9,637 bases of DNA from Kineosphaera sp032229625 (GCA_032229625.1 JAVTVZ010000116.1:1-9637), one strand, 5' to 3'. Shown: positions 1 to 5,694, counted from the first letter of the stretch. Notes: generated from the sequence alone by a model not told the origin. Made by a program: numbers and translations.

Positions 1-272
1 TCGTCGCGGTAGTGGGCCTCGCGCTCCTCCTCGGTCATGGCGCCCCAGATGCCGTAGGGCTCGCGCACCCGCAGCGCGTGTTCCCGGCATTGCGCAAGGA
101 CGGGGCAACTGAGGCACAGGGCCTTCGCGGCTGCCGCGCGATGGCGCCGCGCGGGTCCGCGCTCACCCTCGGGGTGGAAGAACGACTCGGGTCCGACCGT
201 GCGACAAGCACCGTCGAACTGCCACTCCCAGCGGTCGGCCACCGGCCCGGGGAGGCGGGAGATCTCGGCCAT
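1..272 (-). CDS. whiD: WhiB-family iron-sulfur regulator, WhiD/WhiB3 type (3' end cut by window edge)
   Basis: Ninety codons are visible; the C-terminus lies left of the window. The protein opens MAEISRLPGPVADRWEWQ, the N-terminal signature of the WhiD (Streptomyces) and WhiB3 (Mycobacterium) subfamily, followed by FFHPEGERG. The four cluster-binding cysteines are C23, C53, C56 and C62 (C-x29-C-x2-C-x5-C), expected to hold a [4Fe-4S] cluster. The tryptophan turn reads GIWGA (74-78) where the family usually has G(V/I)WGG, followed by MTEEERE. Family members are small cytoplasmic regulators that bind the principal sigma factor region 4 and sense redox/NO; WhiD acts in sporulation and WhiB3 in redox and lipid metabolism. 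The start is supported by an AGGAGG Shine-Dalgarno six bases upstream. The basic DNA-binding tail expected after the turn is not visible. Subfamily assignment is firm; the physiological role here is inference. Confidence 0.93.
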   Translation of the reverse strand, partial: MAEISRLPGPVADRWEWQFDGACRTVGPESFFHPEGERGPARRHRAAAAKALCLSCPVLAQCREHALRVREPYGIWGAMTEEEREAHYRD

Positions 273-278
273 GACTAC

Positions 279-284
279 CCTCCT
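279..284 (-). promoter_or_regulatory. Ribosome binding site of the WhiD-like gene
   Basis: On the minus strand this reads AGGAGG, a perfect anti-16S match, six bases before the ATG at 272-270. It fixes the start codon of the WhiD-like gene. Confidence 0.85.
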
Positions 285-333
285 GCAGCGCGTCGGTCGG
301 TCTCGGCTTGCTCGGGTCGCGGCGATTTGGCAC

Positions 334-362
334 CCTCTACACCAGGTGTGGGCATGTGCCGA
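334..362 (-). promoter_or_regulatory. Weak candidate promoter for the WhiD-like gene
   Basis: On the minus strand TCGGCA (362-357) and TAGAGG (339-334) are separated by 17 bp, matching the sigma-70 consensus at 4/6 and 3/6 positions. Transcription would start near 327, giving a leader of about 55 nt. The palindrome at 339-349 overlaps the spacer and the first base of the -10. In GC-rich DNA such a match can be chance. Confidence 0.22.
339..349. repeat. 11-nt palindrome ACACC-A-GGTGT
   Basis: A perfect 5-bp inverted repeat around a central A, nested inside a second inverted pair GGCAC (329-333) / GTGCC (356-360). It overlaps the candidate promoter of the WhiD-like gene. It could be an operator half-site pair or a small hairpin; no regulator is assigned. 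Confidence 0.4.
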
Positions 363-371
363 CTTCGTGTG

Positions 372-387
372 CGCCGGTCGTCCGGCG
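372..387. repeat. Inverted repeat CGCCGG-TCGT-CCGGCG
   Basis: Perfect 6-bp arms around a 4-nt centre, 14 bp left of the longer inverted repeat at 402-418. GC-only arms of this length are common in such DNA, so significance depends on conservation. Confidence 0.4.
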
Positions 388-401
388 TCGCGCTCCGATG
401 C

Positions 402-418
402 GTCCGGGTTACCCGGAC
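402..418. repeat. 17-nt inverted repeat (candidate operator) between whiD and sigD
   Basis: GTCCGGGT and ACCCGGAC are perfect 8-bp arms around a single T. The size and symmetry fit a dimeric helix-turn-helix operator, and the position between divergent regulatory genes suits one. It is not followed by a U-run, so a terminator is unlikely. The cognate protein is unknown. Confidence 0.5.
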
Positions 419-647
419 TTCCTCAGGGGCAAACCTGCGCCGCCGAATTCGATGATGTGCGCCGCGCGCGACACGGCAGGTGTCATGGTGTCGGTGCGAT
501 GGTGGAGGTGCGGCCGTCCGGGTCGAGGAGCGGCCGGGCGGCGTGAGCGCAGAGGGCGCGGCTCGTTCTGGAGGAGCCGGCGCGGACCCGAGGGATCGAG
601 CGACGACGAAACGAGGAGCCGATGGCTTCGAGGCGGGAGACGGTGCG

Positions 648-1379
648 ATGACGACGCCGTCCCGTGGTTTCGGTCGGGGTCGCCCCGAGCGTGATCCGGA
701 GGGCTCCGGAGACGCCGCGCAGGCCTCGTCGGGACCGTCGTCCGGGTCGAACGAACAAGAATCGCCGCAAAGCGTAACGCCGGGCCGCTCTCAAGCGATG
801 GAAGAGATGAGTGCGGGGTCGCCGATGGCCGCGCTGGCCGTCAAGGCCATGGCCGGCGACGCTCCCGCACTCGAGGAGCTCATGGTGGCGGTGCGGGAAC
901 GCGCCTTCCGCTATGCGCGGGCCCGTCTGGGCCGGTTCCCACAGGCGGCCGCCACGGCCGAAGATGCGGCGCAGGAGGTGTGCATCGCAGTGTTGACATC
1001 GCTGTCACGGTATGACGAACGCGGTGTGCCCTTCGAGGCATACGTGTATTCGATCTGTGCGCGCAAGGTCGCCGACGTGCAGCGCTCGGTGATGCGGGCG
1101 CCGGTGCCGACCGACGAGGTGCCCGAGCGGGTCGACCTCGCGGCGGGGCCTGAGGAGATGGCCGTCGCGGGAGCCGAGGGCGACGAGGTCTGGGCGTTGA
1201 TGCAGGAGTTGCCCGCTCACCAGCGTGAACTGCTCACGCTGCGAGTGGCAGTAGGCTTGTCTGCCGAAGAGACGGCGCAAGCGTTGGGTATGACCGCGGG
1301 GGCGGTTCGGGTTGCGCAGCACCGGGCATTGGGCCGGTTGCGGGCGCTCTACGACAGGCGGGACAAGGGGGAGTCGTGA
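648..1379 (+). CDS. sigD: ECF-like RNA polymerase sigma factor, SigD/ShbA type
   Basis: A 243-residue sigma-70 family protein with region 2 (about residues 60-145, including EDAAQEVCIAVLTSL, RYDERGVPFEAYVYSICARK and VADVQRS) and region 4 (about 186-240, LPAHQRELLTLRVAVGLSAE followed by the helix-turn-helix GMTAGAVRVAQHRALGRLRA). These match M. tuberculosis SigD and Streptomyces ShbA; the latter drives transcription of the principal sigma gene. Location next to a WhiD/WhiB3 gene, an RsdA-like anti-sigma gene and guaB is the known synteny of that orthologue group. I chose ATG 648 because GGGAG (635-639) lies 8 nt upstream. It leaves a polar, low-complexity N-terminal stretch of about 58 residues absent from typical ECF factors, so ATG 798 or 807 are alternatives. 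Activity is probably held by the overlapping downstream membrane anti-sigma. The target regulon cannot be read from here. Confidence 0.92.
   Translation: MTTPSRGFGRGRPERDPEGSGDAAQASSGPSSGSNEQESPQSVTPGRSQAMEEMSAGSPMAALAVKAMAGDAPALEELMVAVRERAFRYARARLGRFPQAAATAEDAAQEVCIAVLTSLSRYDERGVPFEAYVYSICARKVADVQRSVMRAPVPTDEVPERVDLAAGPEEMAVAGAEGDEVWALMQELPAHQRELLTLRVAVGLSAEETAQALGMTAGAVRVAQHRALGRLRALYDRRDKGES
1365..1373 (+). promoter_or_regulatory. Ribosome binding site and translational-coupling junction of the anti-sigma gene
   Basis: AAGGGGGAG lies inside the last codons of the sigma gene, just before a GTG start at 1376 whose last bases form the sigma stop (GTGA overlap). Stop and start share bases, so translation of the two proteins is very likely coupled, keeping sigma and anti-sigma near a fixed ratio. 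Confidence 0.75.
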
Positions 1380-2686
1380 CAAGGGACGAGTCTGTGGGGC
1401 TCGGTGCCATTCACGCGGATGACGAGCTGCTCGATCGGCTGGCGCGTCGAGATGACGCGTCGTTCGACGGGTTGGAGTCGATGCTGGCGTCGTGGACGGC
1501 GCAGATCGACGCGGACGCCGAGGAGATGGCGGACCGGTCGGGGCCGTGGGGCCTGCGGGGGCACACCGCGTCGGCGGCTGCGGCCGCGGTGGCGTCGGTC
1601 GGCAGCTTTGCCGGTCAGGCGGCCCGTCGGGCCGCGCCGCGCACCATTCGCATCCCCGTCTCGCGGGCCGCTGCCGTGGCCGGCGCGCTGGCGCTGACGA
1701 TGTCGGGCGGCGGGGTCGCTGCCGCGCTGACCGGTCAGGACGTGCCGATCGTGTCGCGCATCGTCAAGGCGCTCCCGGGGGCGCCGGCGGGGTCGCTGTC
1801 GACCGACTCGCAGGCGGCCGACGTCGTGACGCTCGCCGTCGAGGATCGGATCCGGGCGGGCCACCCGGAGCAGGCACGCGAGATCGTCGATGTGCTCTCG
1901 AACGGGCTGGGCACGGACGCGGGCCCGGTGGCGGCCGCCCAGATCGAGGCCCTCGACCGTCGTGTCGACCAGGCCGAGCTCGTCGCGGGTGCGGACCCGG
2001 CGGCGACGACGACCATGACACCGGTCCCCGGCGCGCCGTCCGGGCCGCCCATCATCGCGCTGCCGGCGACCTCGTCGGCCGTCGGCATCCCGTCCTCGAC
2101 GGCGTCGGCGCTGGTCACGATCGCGACGACCGTCCCCTTCGCGCCGCAGCCGGAGTCGACCGAGCCCGAGGGCCAGCCGACGTCGCCTGCGACCACGGAC
2201 GCCTCGGCCTCGCCGGCAGAGCCCACGCGTGAGCCCGGCTCGTCCGCGAGCGGTTCGTCCGGCTCCTCGGGTTCGACCGGTTCGTCCGGGTCCTCGGGCT
2301 CGGGCAGCTCGTCGTCGCCGACGCTGACCCCGTCCGCGACGGGCACGGCGACGGCCTCCGGGGTGCTGCCGACCGACGCCGCGACGCCGAGCCCCTCGCA
2401 GACGCCGACCTCCTCGAGCGCCGGCTCGTCGAGCACGTCGTCGCCGAGCTCGTCGTCGAGCTCGTCGACGTCGCACTCCTCCACGTCACACTCCTCGACC
2501 GGCACGTCGGCGGCGGGCGGGACGAGCTCGGGCACATCGGCGAGCGAGTCGTCCTCGAGCGCCACGCTGACCCGCGGCGGCACGTCCAGCGACCGGGCCG
2601 TCGCCACGAGCCTGGCCTCGACGCAGTCCGCGGCGACCACCCGGGCGCTCACCAACGGCGCCACGGTCACCACGACCGACGACTGA
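1376..2686 (+). CDS. rsdA: RsdA-like membrane anti-sigma factor with long Ser/Thr-rich extracytoplasmic tail
   Basis: 436 residues, GTG start. Residues 15-45 (DDELLDRLARRD, then LESMLASWTAQID) resemble the SigD-binding region of RsdA: a short acidic helix pair with a conserved tryptophan (W40). A hydrophobic segment at about 98-118 (AAAVAGALALTMSGGGVAAAL) is the only membrane span, placing the N-terminus in the cytoplasm. Residues 120-200 form a helical outer segment (VVTLAVEDRIRAGHPEQARE). From about 210 to the end the protein is low-complexity Ser/Thr/Pro/Gly, including GSSGSSGSTG-type repeats near 290-313 and poly-Ser near 345-385. M. tuberculosis RsdA is about 300 residues, so the tail is long. 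The role is to hold the upstream sigma factor at the membrane until released, presumably by proteolysis as described for RsdA. The sequence match is weak outside the N-terminal helices; context carries much of the call. Confidence 0.82.
   Translation: MTRDESVGLGAIHADDELLDRLARRDDASFDGLESMLASWTAQIDADAEEMADRSGPWGLRGHTASAAAAAVASVGSFAGQAARRAAPRTIRIPVSRAAAVAGALALTMSGGGVAAALTGQDVPIVSRIVKALPGAPAGSLSTDSQAADVVTLAVEDRIRAGHPEQAREIVDVLSNGLGTDAGPVAAAQIEALDRRVDQAELVAGADPAATTTMTPVPGAPSGPPIIALPATSSAVGIPSSTASALVTIATTVPFAPQPESTEPEGQPTSPATTDASASPAEPTREPGSSASGSSGSSGSTGSSGSSGSGSSSSPTLTPSATGTATASGVLPTDAATPSPSQTPTSSSAGSSSTSSPSSSSSSSTSHSSTSHSSTGTSAAGGTSSGTSASESSSSATLTRGGTSSDRAVATSLASTQSAATTRALTNGATVTTTDD
2243..2570 (+). 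repeat. Low-complexity Ser-codon-rich tract inside the anti-sigma gene
   Basis: Runs of TCG, TCC and AGC codons create many short imperfect repeats. The clearest is a 15-nt tandem unit at 2468-2482 and 2483-2497 (ACGTCGCACTCCTCC then ACGTCACACTCCTCG) encoding TSHSS twice, preceded by repeated GAGCTCGTCGTC units around 2448-2467. Such tracts can change length by slippage, so tail length may vary between strains. Confidence 0.7.
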
Positions 2687-2701
2687 CCCGCGCAGACGAC
2701 C

Positions 2702-2752
2702 GATCCGCGGCAAGCGGCACGCACGGGTGATCCGCGCGGCGGCACGCGCGGG
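2702..2752 (+). repeat. Imperfect tandem direct repeat downstream of the anti-sigma gene
   Basis: A 26-nt unit (2702-2727) and a 24-nt near-copy (2729-2752) follow each other with one base between. Both begin GATCCGCG and share GCGGCACGC and a closing CGGG; they differ by a 2-nt gap and a few substitutions. The second copy can fold (CCGCGCG 2732-2738 with CGCGCGG 2745-2751, 6-nt loop), so it may serve as a weak terminator of the sigma/anti-sigma transcript. No U-run follows. Confidence 0.45.
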
Positions 2753-2837
2753 CCTGCTTGTGGGCGCGCCGCTGGGCGCGACGCCGCGGGCGGCTCAGGA
2801 CTCGGCGGGCCTGGTCCGGGCGCCTGATCCGGCGAGG

Positions 2838-2867
2838 TTCGGACGTCGCGGCGCCAGCACCTAGAAT
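2838..2867 (+). promoter_or_regulatory. guaB promoter, probably giving a leaderless mRNA
   Basis: TAGAAT at 2862-2867 matches the -10 consensus at 5/6 positions. TTCGGA at 2838-2843 is a poor -35 at 18 bp. The -10 ends six bases before the guaB ATG (2874), so transcription should begin at or within a base or so of the start codon. No Shine-Dalgarno precedes the ATG, consistent with leaderless translation, which is common in actinobacteria. Confidence 0.65.
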
Positions 2868-2873
2868 CGATGC

Positions 2874-4514
2874 ATGTCGGCCACGAGCACAGACAACGCA
2901 ACCAGCATCGACGTGACGAGCCTGGCCGGGCGCGCGGACAGCGCGCCCGTCGGCCACGGCGAGGGGCCGGGAGGGGTGGCCTCGCCCGACCCCGCGGTGG
3001 GCCCGCCGGCGCCGCCGACCCACGATCCCTTCGCCCTGACCGGGCTGACCTACGACGACGTCCTGCTGCTGCCCGGCGAGACCGACGTCATCCCCTCCGA
3101 GGCGGACACGTCGAGCCGGGTGAGCCGCAACATCACGGTGCACATGCCGCTCATGTCGGCGGCGATGGACACGGTCACCGAGTCGCGCATGGCGATCGCC
3201 ATGGCCCGGCAGGGCGGCCTGGGCATCCTGCACCGCAACCTCTCGATCGCCGACCAGGCCCGCCAGGTCGACCAGGTCAAGCGCTCCGAGATGGGCATGA
3301 TCAGCGACCCGGTCACGGTGTCCCCGCAGGCGACGCTGCGTCAGGTCGACGAGCTGTGCGCGCAGTTCCGGATCTCCGGGCTGCCGGTCATCGACGACGA
3401 CCGTCGTCTCGTGGGCATCATCACGAACCGGGATCTGCGCTTCGAGTCCGATCCGTTGCGCCGCGTCGAGGACGTCATGACGCGGATGCCGTTGGTGACG
3501 GCGCCGGTGGGGGTGCGCAAGGAGGACGCGCTCGCGCTGCTGGCCCGCAACAAGATCGAGAAGCTGCCGCTGGTGGACGACTCCGGGCGCCTCGAGGGCC
3601 TCTTCACGGTGAAGGACTTCACCAAGACCGAGCAGTATCCGCACGCGACGAAGGACGACGCCGGCCGGCTGCGGGTCGGCGCGGCGGTCGGCTTCTGGGG
3701 CGACTCGTGGGAGCGGGCGATGGCGCTCGTCGAGGCCGGCGTCGACGCGCTCGTCGTCGACACGGCCAACGGGCACGCCCGCGGCGTCACCGACATGATC
3801 CGCCGCCTCAAGGCCGAGCCCGCCGCCCGGGGCGTCGACGTCATCGGCGGCAACGTCGCGACCCGCGAGGGCGCGCAGGCGCTCGTCGATGCCGGCGCCG
3901 ACGGCATCAAGGTGGGCGTCGGGCCCGGCTCGATCTGCACGACCCGCGTCGTCGCCGGTGTCGGTGTCCCGCAGGTCACGGCCATCCATCTCGCCTCGCT
4001 CGCCGCGCGTCCCGCGGGGGTGCCGCTCATCGGTGACGGCGGTCTGCAGTATTCGGGTGACATCGCCAAGGCGCTCGTCGCCGGGGCCGACACCGTGATG
4101 CTCGGCTCGCTCCTGGCCGGCTGTGAGGAGAGCCCCGGCGAGCTCGTCTTCATCAACGGCAAGCAGTACAAGTCCTACCGGGGCATGGGCTCGCTCGGCG
4201 CGATGGCCGGCCGCGGGCGTGGGGTGTCCTACTCCAAGGACCGCTACTTCCAGGGCGACGTCTCGGACGACGACAAGGTCGTGCCGGAGGGCATCGAGGG
4301 GCAGGTCGCCTACCGCGGGCCGTTGTCCGCGGTCGCCTACCAGCTGGTGGGTGGGCTGCGCCAGTCGATGTTCTACCTCGGCGCGCCGACCATCGACGAG
4401 CTGCGGGCGCGGGGCCGCTTCGTGCGGATCACCGCCGCGGGCCTGAAGGAGAGCCACCCGCACGACGTGCAGATGACTGTCGAGGCGCCGAACTACACGC
4501 ACGGGGCGCGCTGA
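2874..4514 (+). CDS. guaB: IMP dehydrogenase (GuaB)
   Basis: 546 residues. It oxidises IMP to XMP with NAD+, the committed step of guanine nucleotide synthesis (EC 1.1.1.205), in the cytoplasm as a tetramer. The barrel begins at GLTYDDVLLLPGETDVIPSE (about residue 60). Two CBS domains are inserted at roughly 143-256 (between MGMISDPVTVSP and LEGLFTVKDFTKTEQ). The catalytic loop GPGSICTTR carries C355; the flap holds YKSYRGMGSLGAM and the Arg-Tyr pair R457-Y458. The end, GLKESHPHDVQMTVEAPNY, is typical of actinobacterial GuaB2. A polar N-terminal extension of about 50 residues resembles the long N-terminus of M. tuberculosis GuaB2. The start is set by the promoter rather than a ribosome binding site. 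The NAD-site motif reads DTANGH where DTAHGH is usual, a small deviation. Downstream, guaB3 is not present. Confidence 0.97.
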   Translation: MSATSTDNATSIDVTSLAGRADSAPVGHGEGPGGVASPDPAVGPPAPPTHDPFALTGLTYDDVLLLPGETDVIPSEADTSSRVSRNITVHMPLMSAAMDTVTESRMAIAMARQGGLGILHRNLSIADQARQVDQVKRSEMGMISDPVTVSPQATLRQVDELCAQFRISGLPVIDDDRRLVGIITNRDLRFESDPLRRVEDVMTRMPLVTAPVGVRKEDALALLARNKIEKLPLVDDSGRLEGLFTVKDFTKTEQYPHATKDDAGRLRVGAAVGFWGDSWERAMALVEAGVDALVVDTANGHARGVTDMIRRLKAEPAARGVDVIGGNVATREGAQALVDAGADGIKVGVGPGSICTTRVVAGVGVPQVTAIHLASLAARPAGVPLIGDGGLQYSGDIAKALVAGADTVMLGSLLAGCEESPGELVFINGKQYKSYRGMGSLGAMAGRGRGVSYSKDRYFQGDVSDDDKVVPEGIEGQVAYRGPLSAVAYQLVGGLRQSMFYLGAPTIDELRARGRFVRITAAGLKESHPHDVQMTVEAPNYTHGAR

Positions 4515-4559
4515 CGCAGCCCGCGCAGGCTCCGATCGACCTCTTGTATTCATCCCGCC

Positions 4560-4588
4560 GCCCCGGACGCGCCTCTCGCGTCCGGGGC
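4560..4588 (+). terminator. Strong hairpin terminator after guaB
   Basis: Perfect 12-bp arms, GCCCCGGACGCG (4560-4571) and CGCGTCCGGGGC (4577-4588), around a CCTCT loop, 45 nt after the guaB stop. There is no U-tract, as is common for actinobacterial terminators. It separates guaB from the sugar operon. Confidence 0.85.
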
Positions 4589-4738
4589 GCTCGCCGTGTG
4601 CCGCGGCGCCGCGCGGGCGGCGATCCGAGACTCGCAGTAGGGGATTCGCGCGGGCTTCTCGGGACGCGCGGCGGTCGCGGACGACCCCGCAGCGGCGCTG
4701 CTCGAGCCCGGCGAACCGGCCGCCGACCTGCACGGATA

Positions 4739-4766
4739 GGTGAAGCAATCAGGACGCTTGTATAGT
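4739..4766 (+). promoter_or_regulatory. Candidate promoter of the sugar operon
   Basis: TATAGT (4761-4766) matches the -10 consensus at 5/6 positions and is one of the few AT-rich hexamers in the region. The -35 is weak (GGTGAA at 4739-4744, 16-bp spacer). Transcription would begin near 4773, leaving a leader of about 148 nt before the first enzyme gene. Confidence 0.5.
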
Positions 4767-4829
4767 TGGGGGCGCGGAGAGTTCGCACCTGGTGTGCCGA
4801 TGGCCCGGGTGGACGCCGCAGGGGGAAGG

Positions 4830-4843
4830 GTCGCAGCAGCGAC
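4830..4843 (+). other. Small hairpin in the sugar-operon leader
   Basis: GTCGC-AGCA-GCGAC is a perfect 5-bp stem with a 4-nt loop, 40 nt before the candidate leader ORF. It may only be local mRNA structure; it lacks a U-run and does not overlap a ribosome binding site. Confidence 0.3.
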
Positions 4844-4882
4844 GCATATCTGAGGTTTGTCTCAAGGGGGAATTTCATAGTC

Positions 4883-4924
4883 ATGCCCGTGACGATTCGA
4901 GACGCCCGGGGAGGGGCACGATGA
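4883..4924 (+). CDS. Candidate 13-residue leader peptide upstream of rfbF
   Basis: An ATG at 4883 opens a 13-codon frame, MPVTIRDARGGAR, whose TGA overlaps the rfbF ATG (ATGA, 4921-4924). A purine-rich AAGGGGGAA (4865-4873) lies about 10 nt upstream and could act as its ribosome binding site. The overlap would couple its translation to rfbF. The rfbF gene has its own Shine-Dalgarno (GGGGAGGGG, 4908-4916) within this ORF. The peptide has no run of one amino acid typical of attenuators. It may be a chance frame; there is no homology argument. Confidence 0.3.
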   Translation: MPVTIRDARGGAR

Positions 4925-5694
4925 AGGCAGTCATTCTGGCCGGTGGACTGGGCACGCGCCTGTCCGAGGAGACCGCGCTGCGGCCCAAGCCGATGGTCGA
5001 GGTCGGGGGCTACCCGATCATGTGGCACATCATGAAGACGTATGCCGCGCACGGCATCAAGGACTTCGTGGTCTGCTGCGGCTACAAGGGCGAGGTCATC
5101 AAGGATTACTTCGCGAACTACGCGCTGCGCCGCTCCGACGTCACCTTCGACCTGGCCAAGGACGAGATGACCGTGCACCACCGCGCGGCCGAGGACTGGC
5201 GGGTCACGCTCGTGGACACCGGCGTCGACTCGATGACCGGCGGCCGCCTGCGCCGCGTCAAGGACTACCTCGACGACACGTTCTGCTTCACCTACGGCGA
5301 CGGCGTCACCGACGCGGACATCACCGCGGAGCTGGCGTTCCACCAGGCCGAGGGCCTGCAGGCCACGATGATGGCCGTGCAGCCGGCGGGCCGCTTCGGC
5401 GCCCTCGTGCTCGGCGCGAACGAGACGAAGATCGAGTCCTTCATGGAGAAGCCCCAGGGCGACGGCGCCTGGATCAACGCGGGCTACTTCGTGCTCGAGC
5501 CGAGCGTCATCGACTACATCGACGGTGACGACACCGTCTTCGAGCAGGGCCCGCTGCGCAGCCTCGCGCACGCCGGCCAGCTCAACGCGTACAAGCACGA
5601 CGGGTTCTGGCAGCCGATGGACACGCTGCGTGACCGGAACCTGCTGGAGACTCTGTGGACCAAGGGCAGCGCGCCCTGGAAGGTGTGGAACTGA
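4921..5694 (+). CDS. rfbF: Glucose-1-phosphate cytidylyltransferase (RfbF/DdhA family)
   Basis: 257 residues, the usual family length. It joins CTP and alpha-D-glucose 1-phosphate to give CDP-glucose and pyrophosphate (EC 2.7.7.33), the entry to CDP-sugars of surface glycans. The nucleotidyltransferase signature AGGLGTRLSEETALRPKPM spans residues 7-25, with R13 and K23 the expected phosphate-contacting residues. FTYGDGVTDAD (123-133) holds the metal-binding D127. RFGALVL, FMEKPQGDGAWINAGYFVLE and HDGFWQPMDTLRD, with the ending APWKVWN, are diagnostic of RfbF rather than of glucose-1-phosphate thymidylyl- or uridylyltransferases. I chose ATG 4921, preceded by GGGGAGGGG; an in-frame GTG at 4792 would add 43 unrelated residues. 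It is the first enzyme of a tight operon, 2 nt before the next gene. Substrate preference for CTP and glucose 1-phosphate is inferred from family similarity. Confidence 0.92.
   Translation: MKAVILAGGLGTRLSEETALRPKPMVEVGGYPIMWHIMKTYAAHGIKDFVVCCGYKGEVIKDYFANYALRRSDVTFDLAKDEMTVHHRAAEDWRVTLVDTGVDSMTGGRLRRVKDYLDDTFCFTYGDGVTDADITAELAFHQAEGLQATMMAVQPAGRFGALVLGANETKIESFMEKPQGDGAWINAGYFVLEPSVIDYIDGDDTVFEQGPLRSLAHAGQLNAYKHDGFWQPMDTLRDRNLLETLWTKGSAPWKVWN

Larger units (their letters stand above)
273..647. other. Divergent whiD/sigD intergenic region
   Basis: This 375-bp stretch holds no convincing gene on either strand. It must carry the promoter of the minus-strand WhiD-like gene and of the plus-strand sigma gene. 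Visible structure: an 11-nt palindrome at 339-349, two inverted repeats at 372-387 and 402-418, and a weaker one (GACAC/GTGTC) at 470-484. No sigma-70 promoter with a good -35 and -10 stands out on the plus strand, so the sigma promoter may belong to an alternative sigma class or be regulator-dependent. An in-frame GTG at 480 could extend the sigma factor by 56 codons into this region, but it lacks a good ribosome binding site. Confidence 0.6.
4589..4920 (+). other. Intergenic and leader region of the sugar operon
   Basis: About 330 bp between the guaB terminator and the rfbF start. 4589-4738 shows no gene; it has small GC hairpins such as GGTCG/CGACC at 4673-4686. A promoter lies near 4739-4766. 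The predicted leader (about 4773-4920) contains a palindrome CACC-T-GGTG (4786-4794), a hairpin GTCGC-AGCA-GCGAC (4830-4843), a short TGAG/CTCA pair (4851-4864) and a 13-codon ORF (4883-4924). Around 4845-4885 it is relatively AT-rich compared with its surroundings. I recognise no known riboswitch class. Confidence 0.6.

Noticed and set aside
402..418. Treating the 17-nt inverted repeat as a terminator
   Set aside because: The loop would be a single base and there is no gene ending nearby; an operator fits better.
12..455. Plus-strand frame opposite the WhiD-like gene
   Set aside because: The minus strand encodes a clear WhiB protein with all four cysteines and a perfect ribosome binding site; the plus frame resembles nothing.
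480..647. N-terminal extension of the sigma factor from GTG 480
   Set aside because: Low-complexity residues, no good ribosome binding site, and ATG 648 has GGGAG at correct spacing.
1349..2901. Long minus-strand frames opposite the anti-sigma gene (1349-2476 and 1735-2901)
   Set aside because: They are open because of the biased codon use of the plus-strand gene. Their proteins are Arg-rich or acidic low-complexity with no domain, and they overlap a well-supported gene.
2667..4748. A 693-codon minus-strand frame across guaB
   Set aside because: guaB is certain on the other strand. The antisense product is Arg/His/Asp-rich with no recognisable fold.
4792..4920. N-terminal extension of rfbF from GTG 4792
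   Set aside because: The family starts at MKAVILAGG, and ATG 4921 has its own strong Shine-Dalgarno. The extension has no similarity to the family.
4773..4920. A riboswitch in the sugar-operon leader
   Set aside because: Only short isolated hairpins are visible, with no conserved core of any class I recognise.
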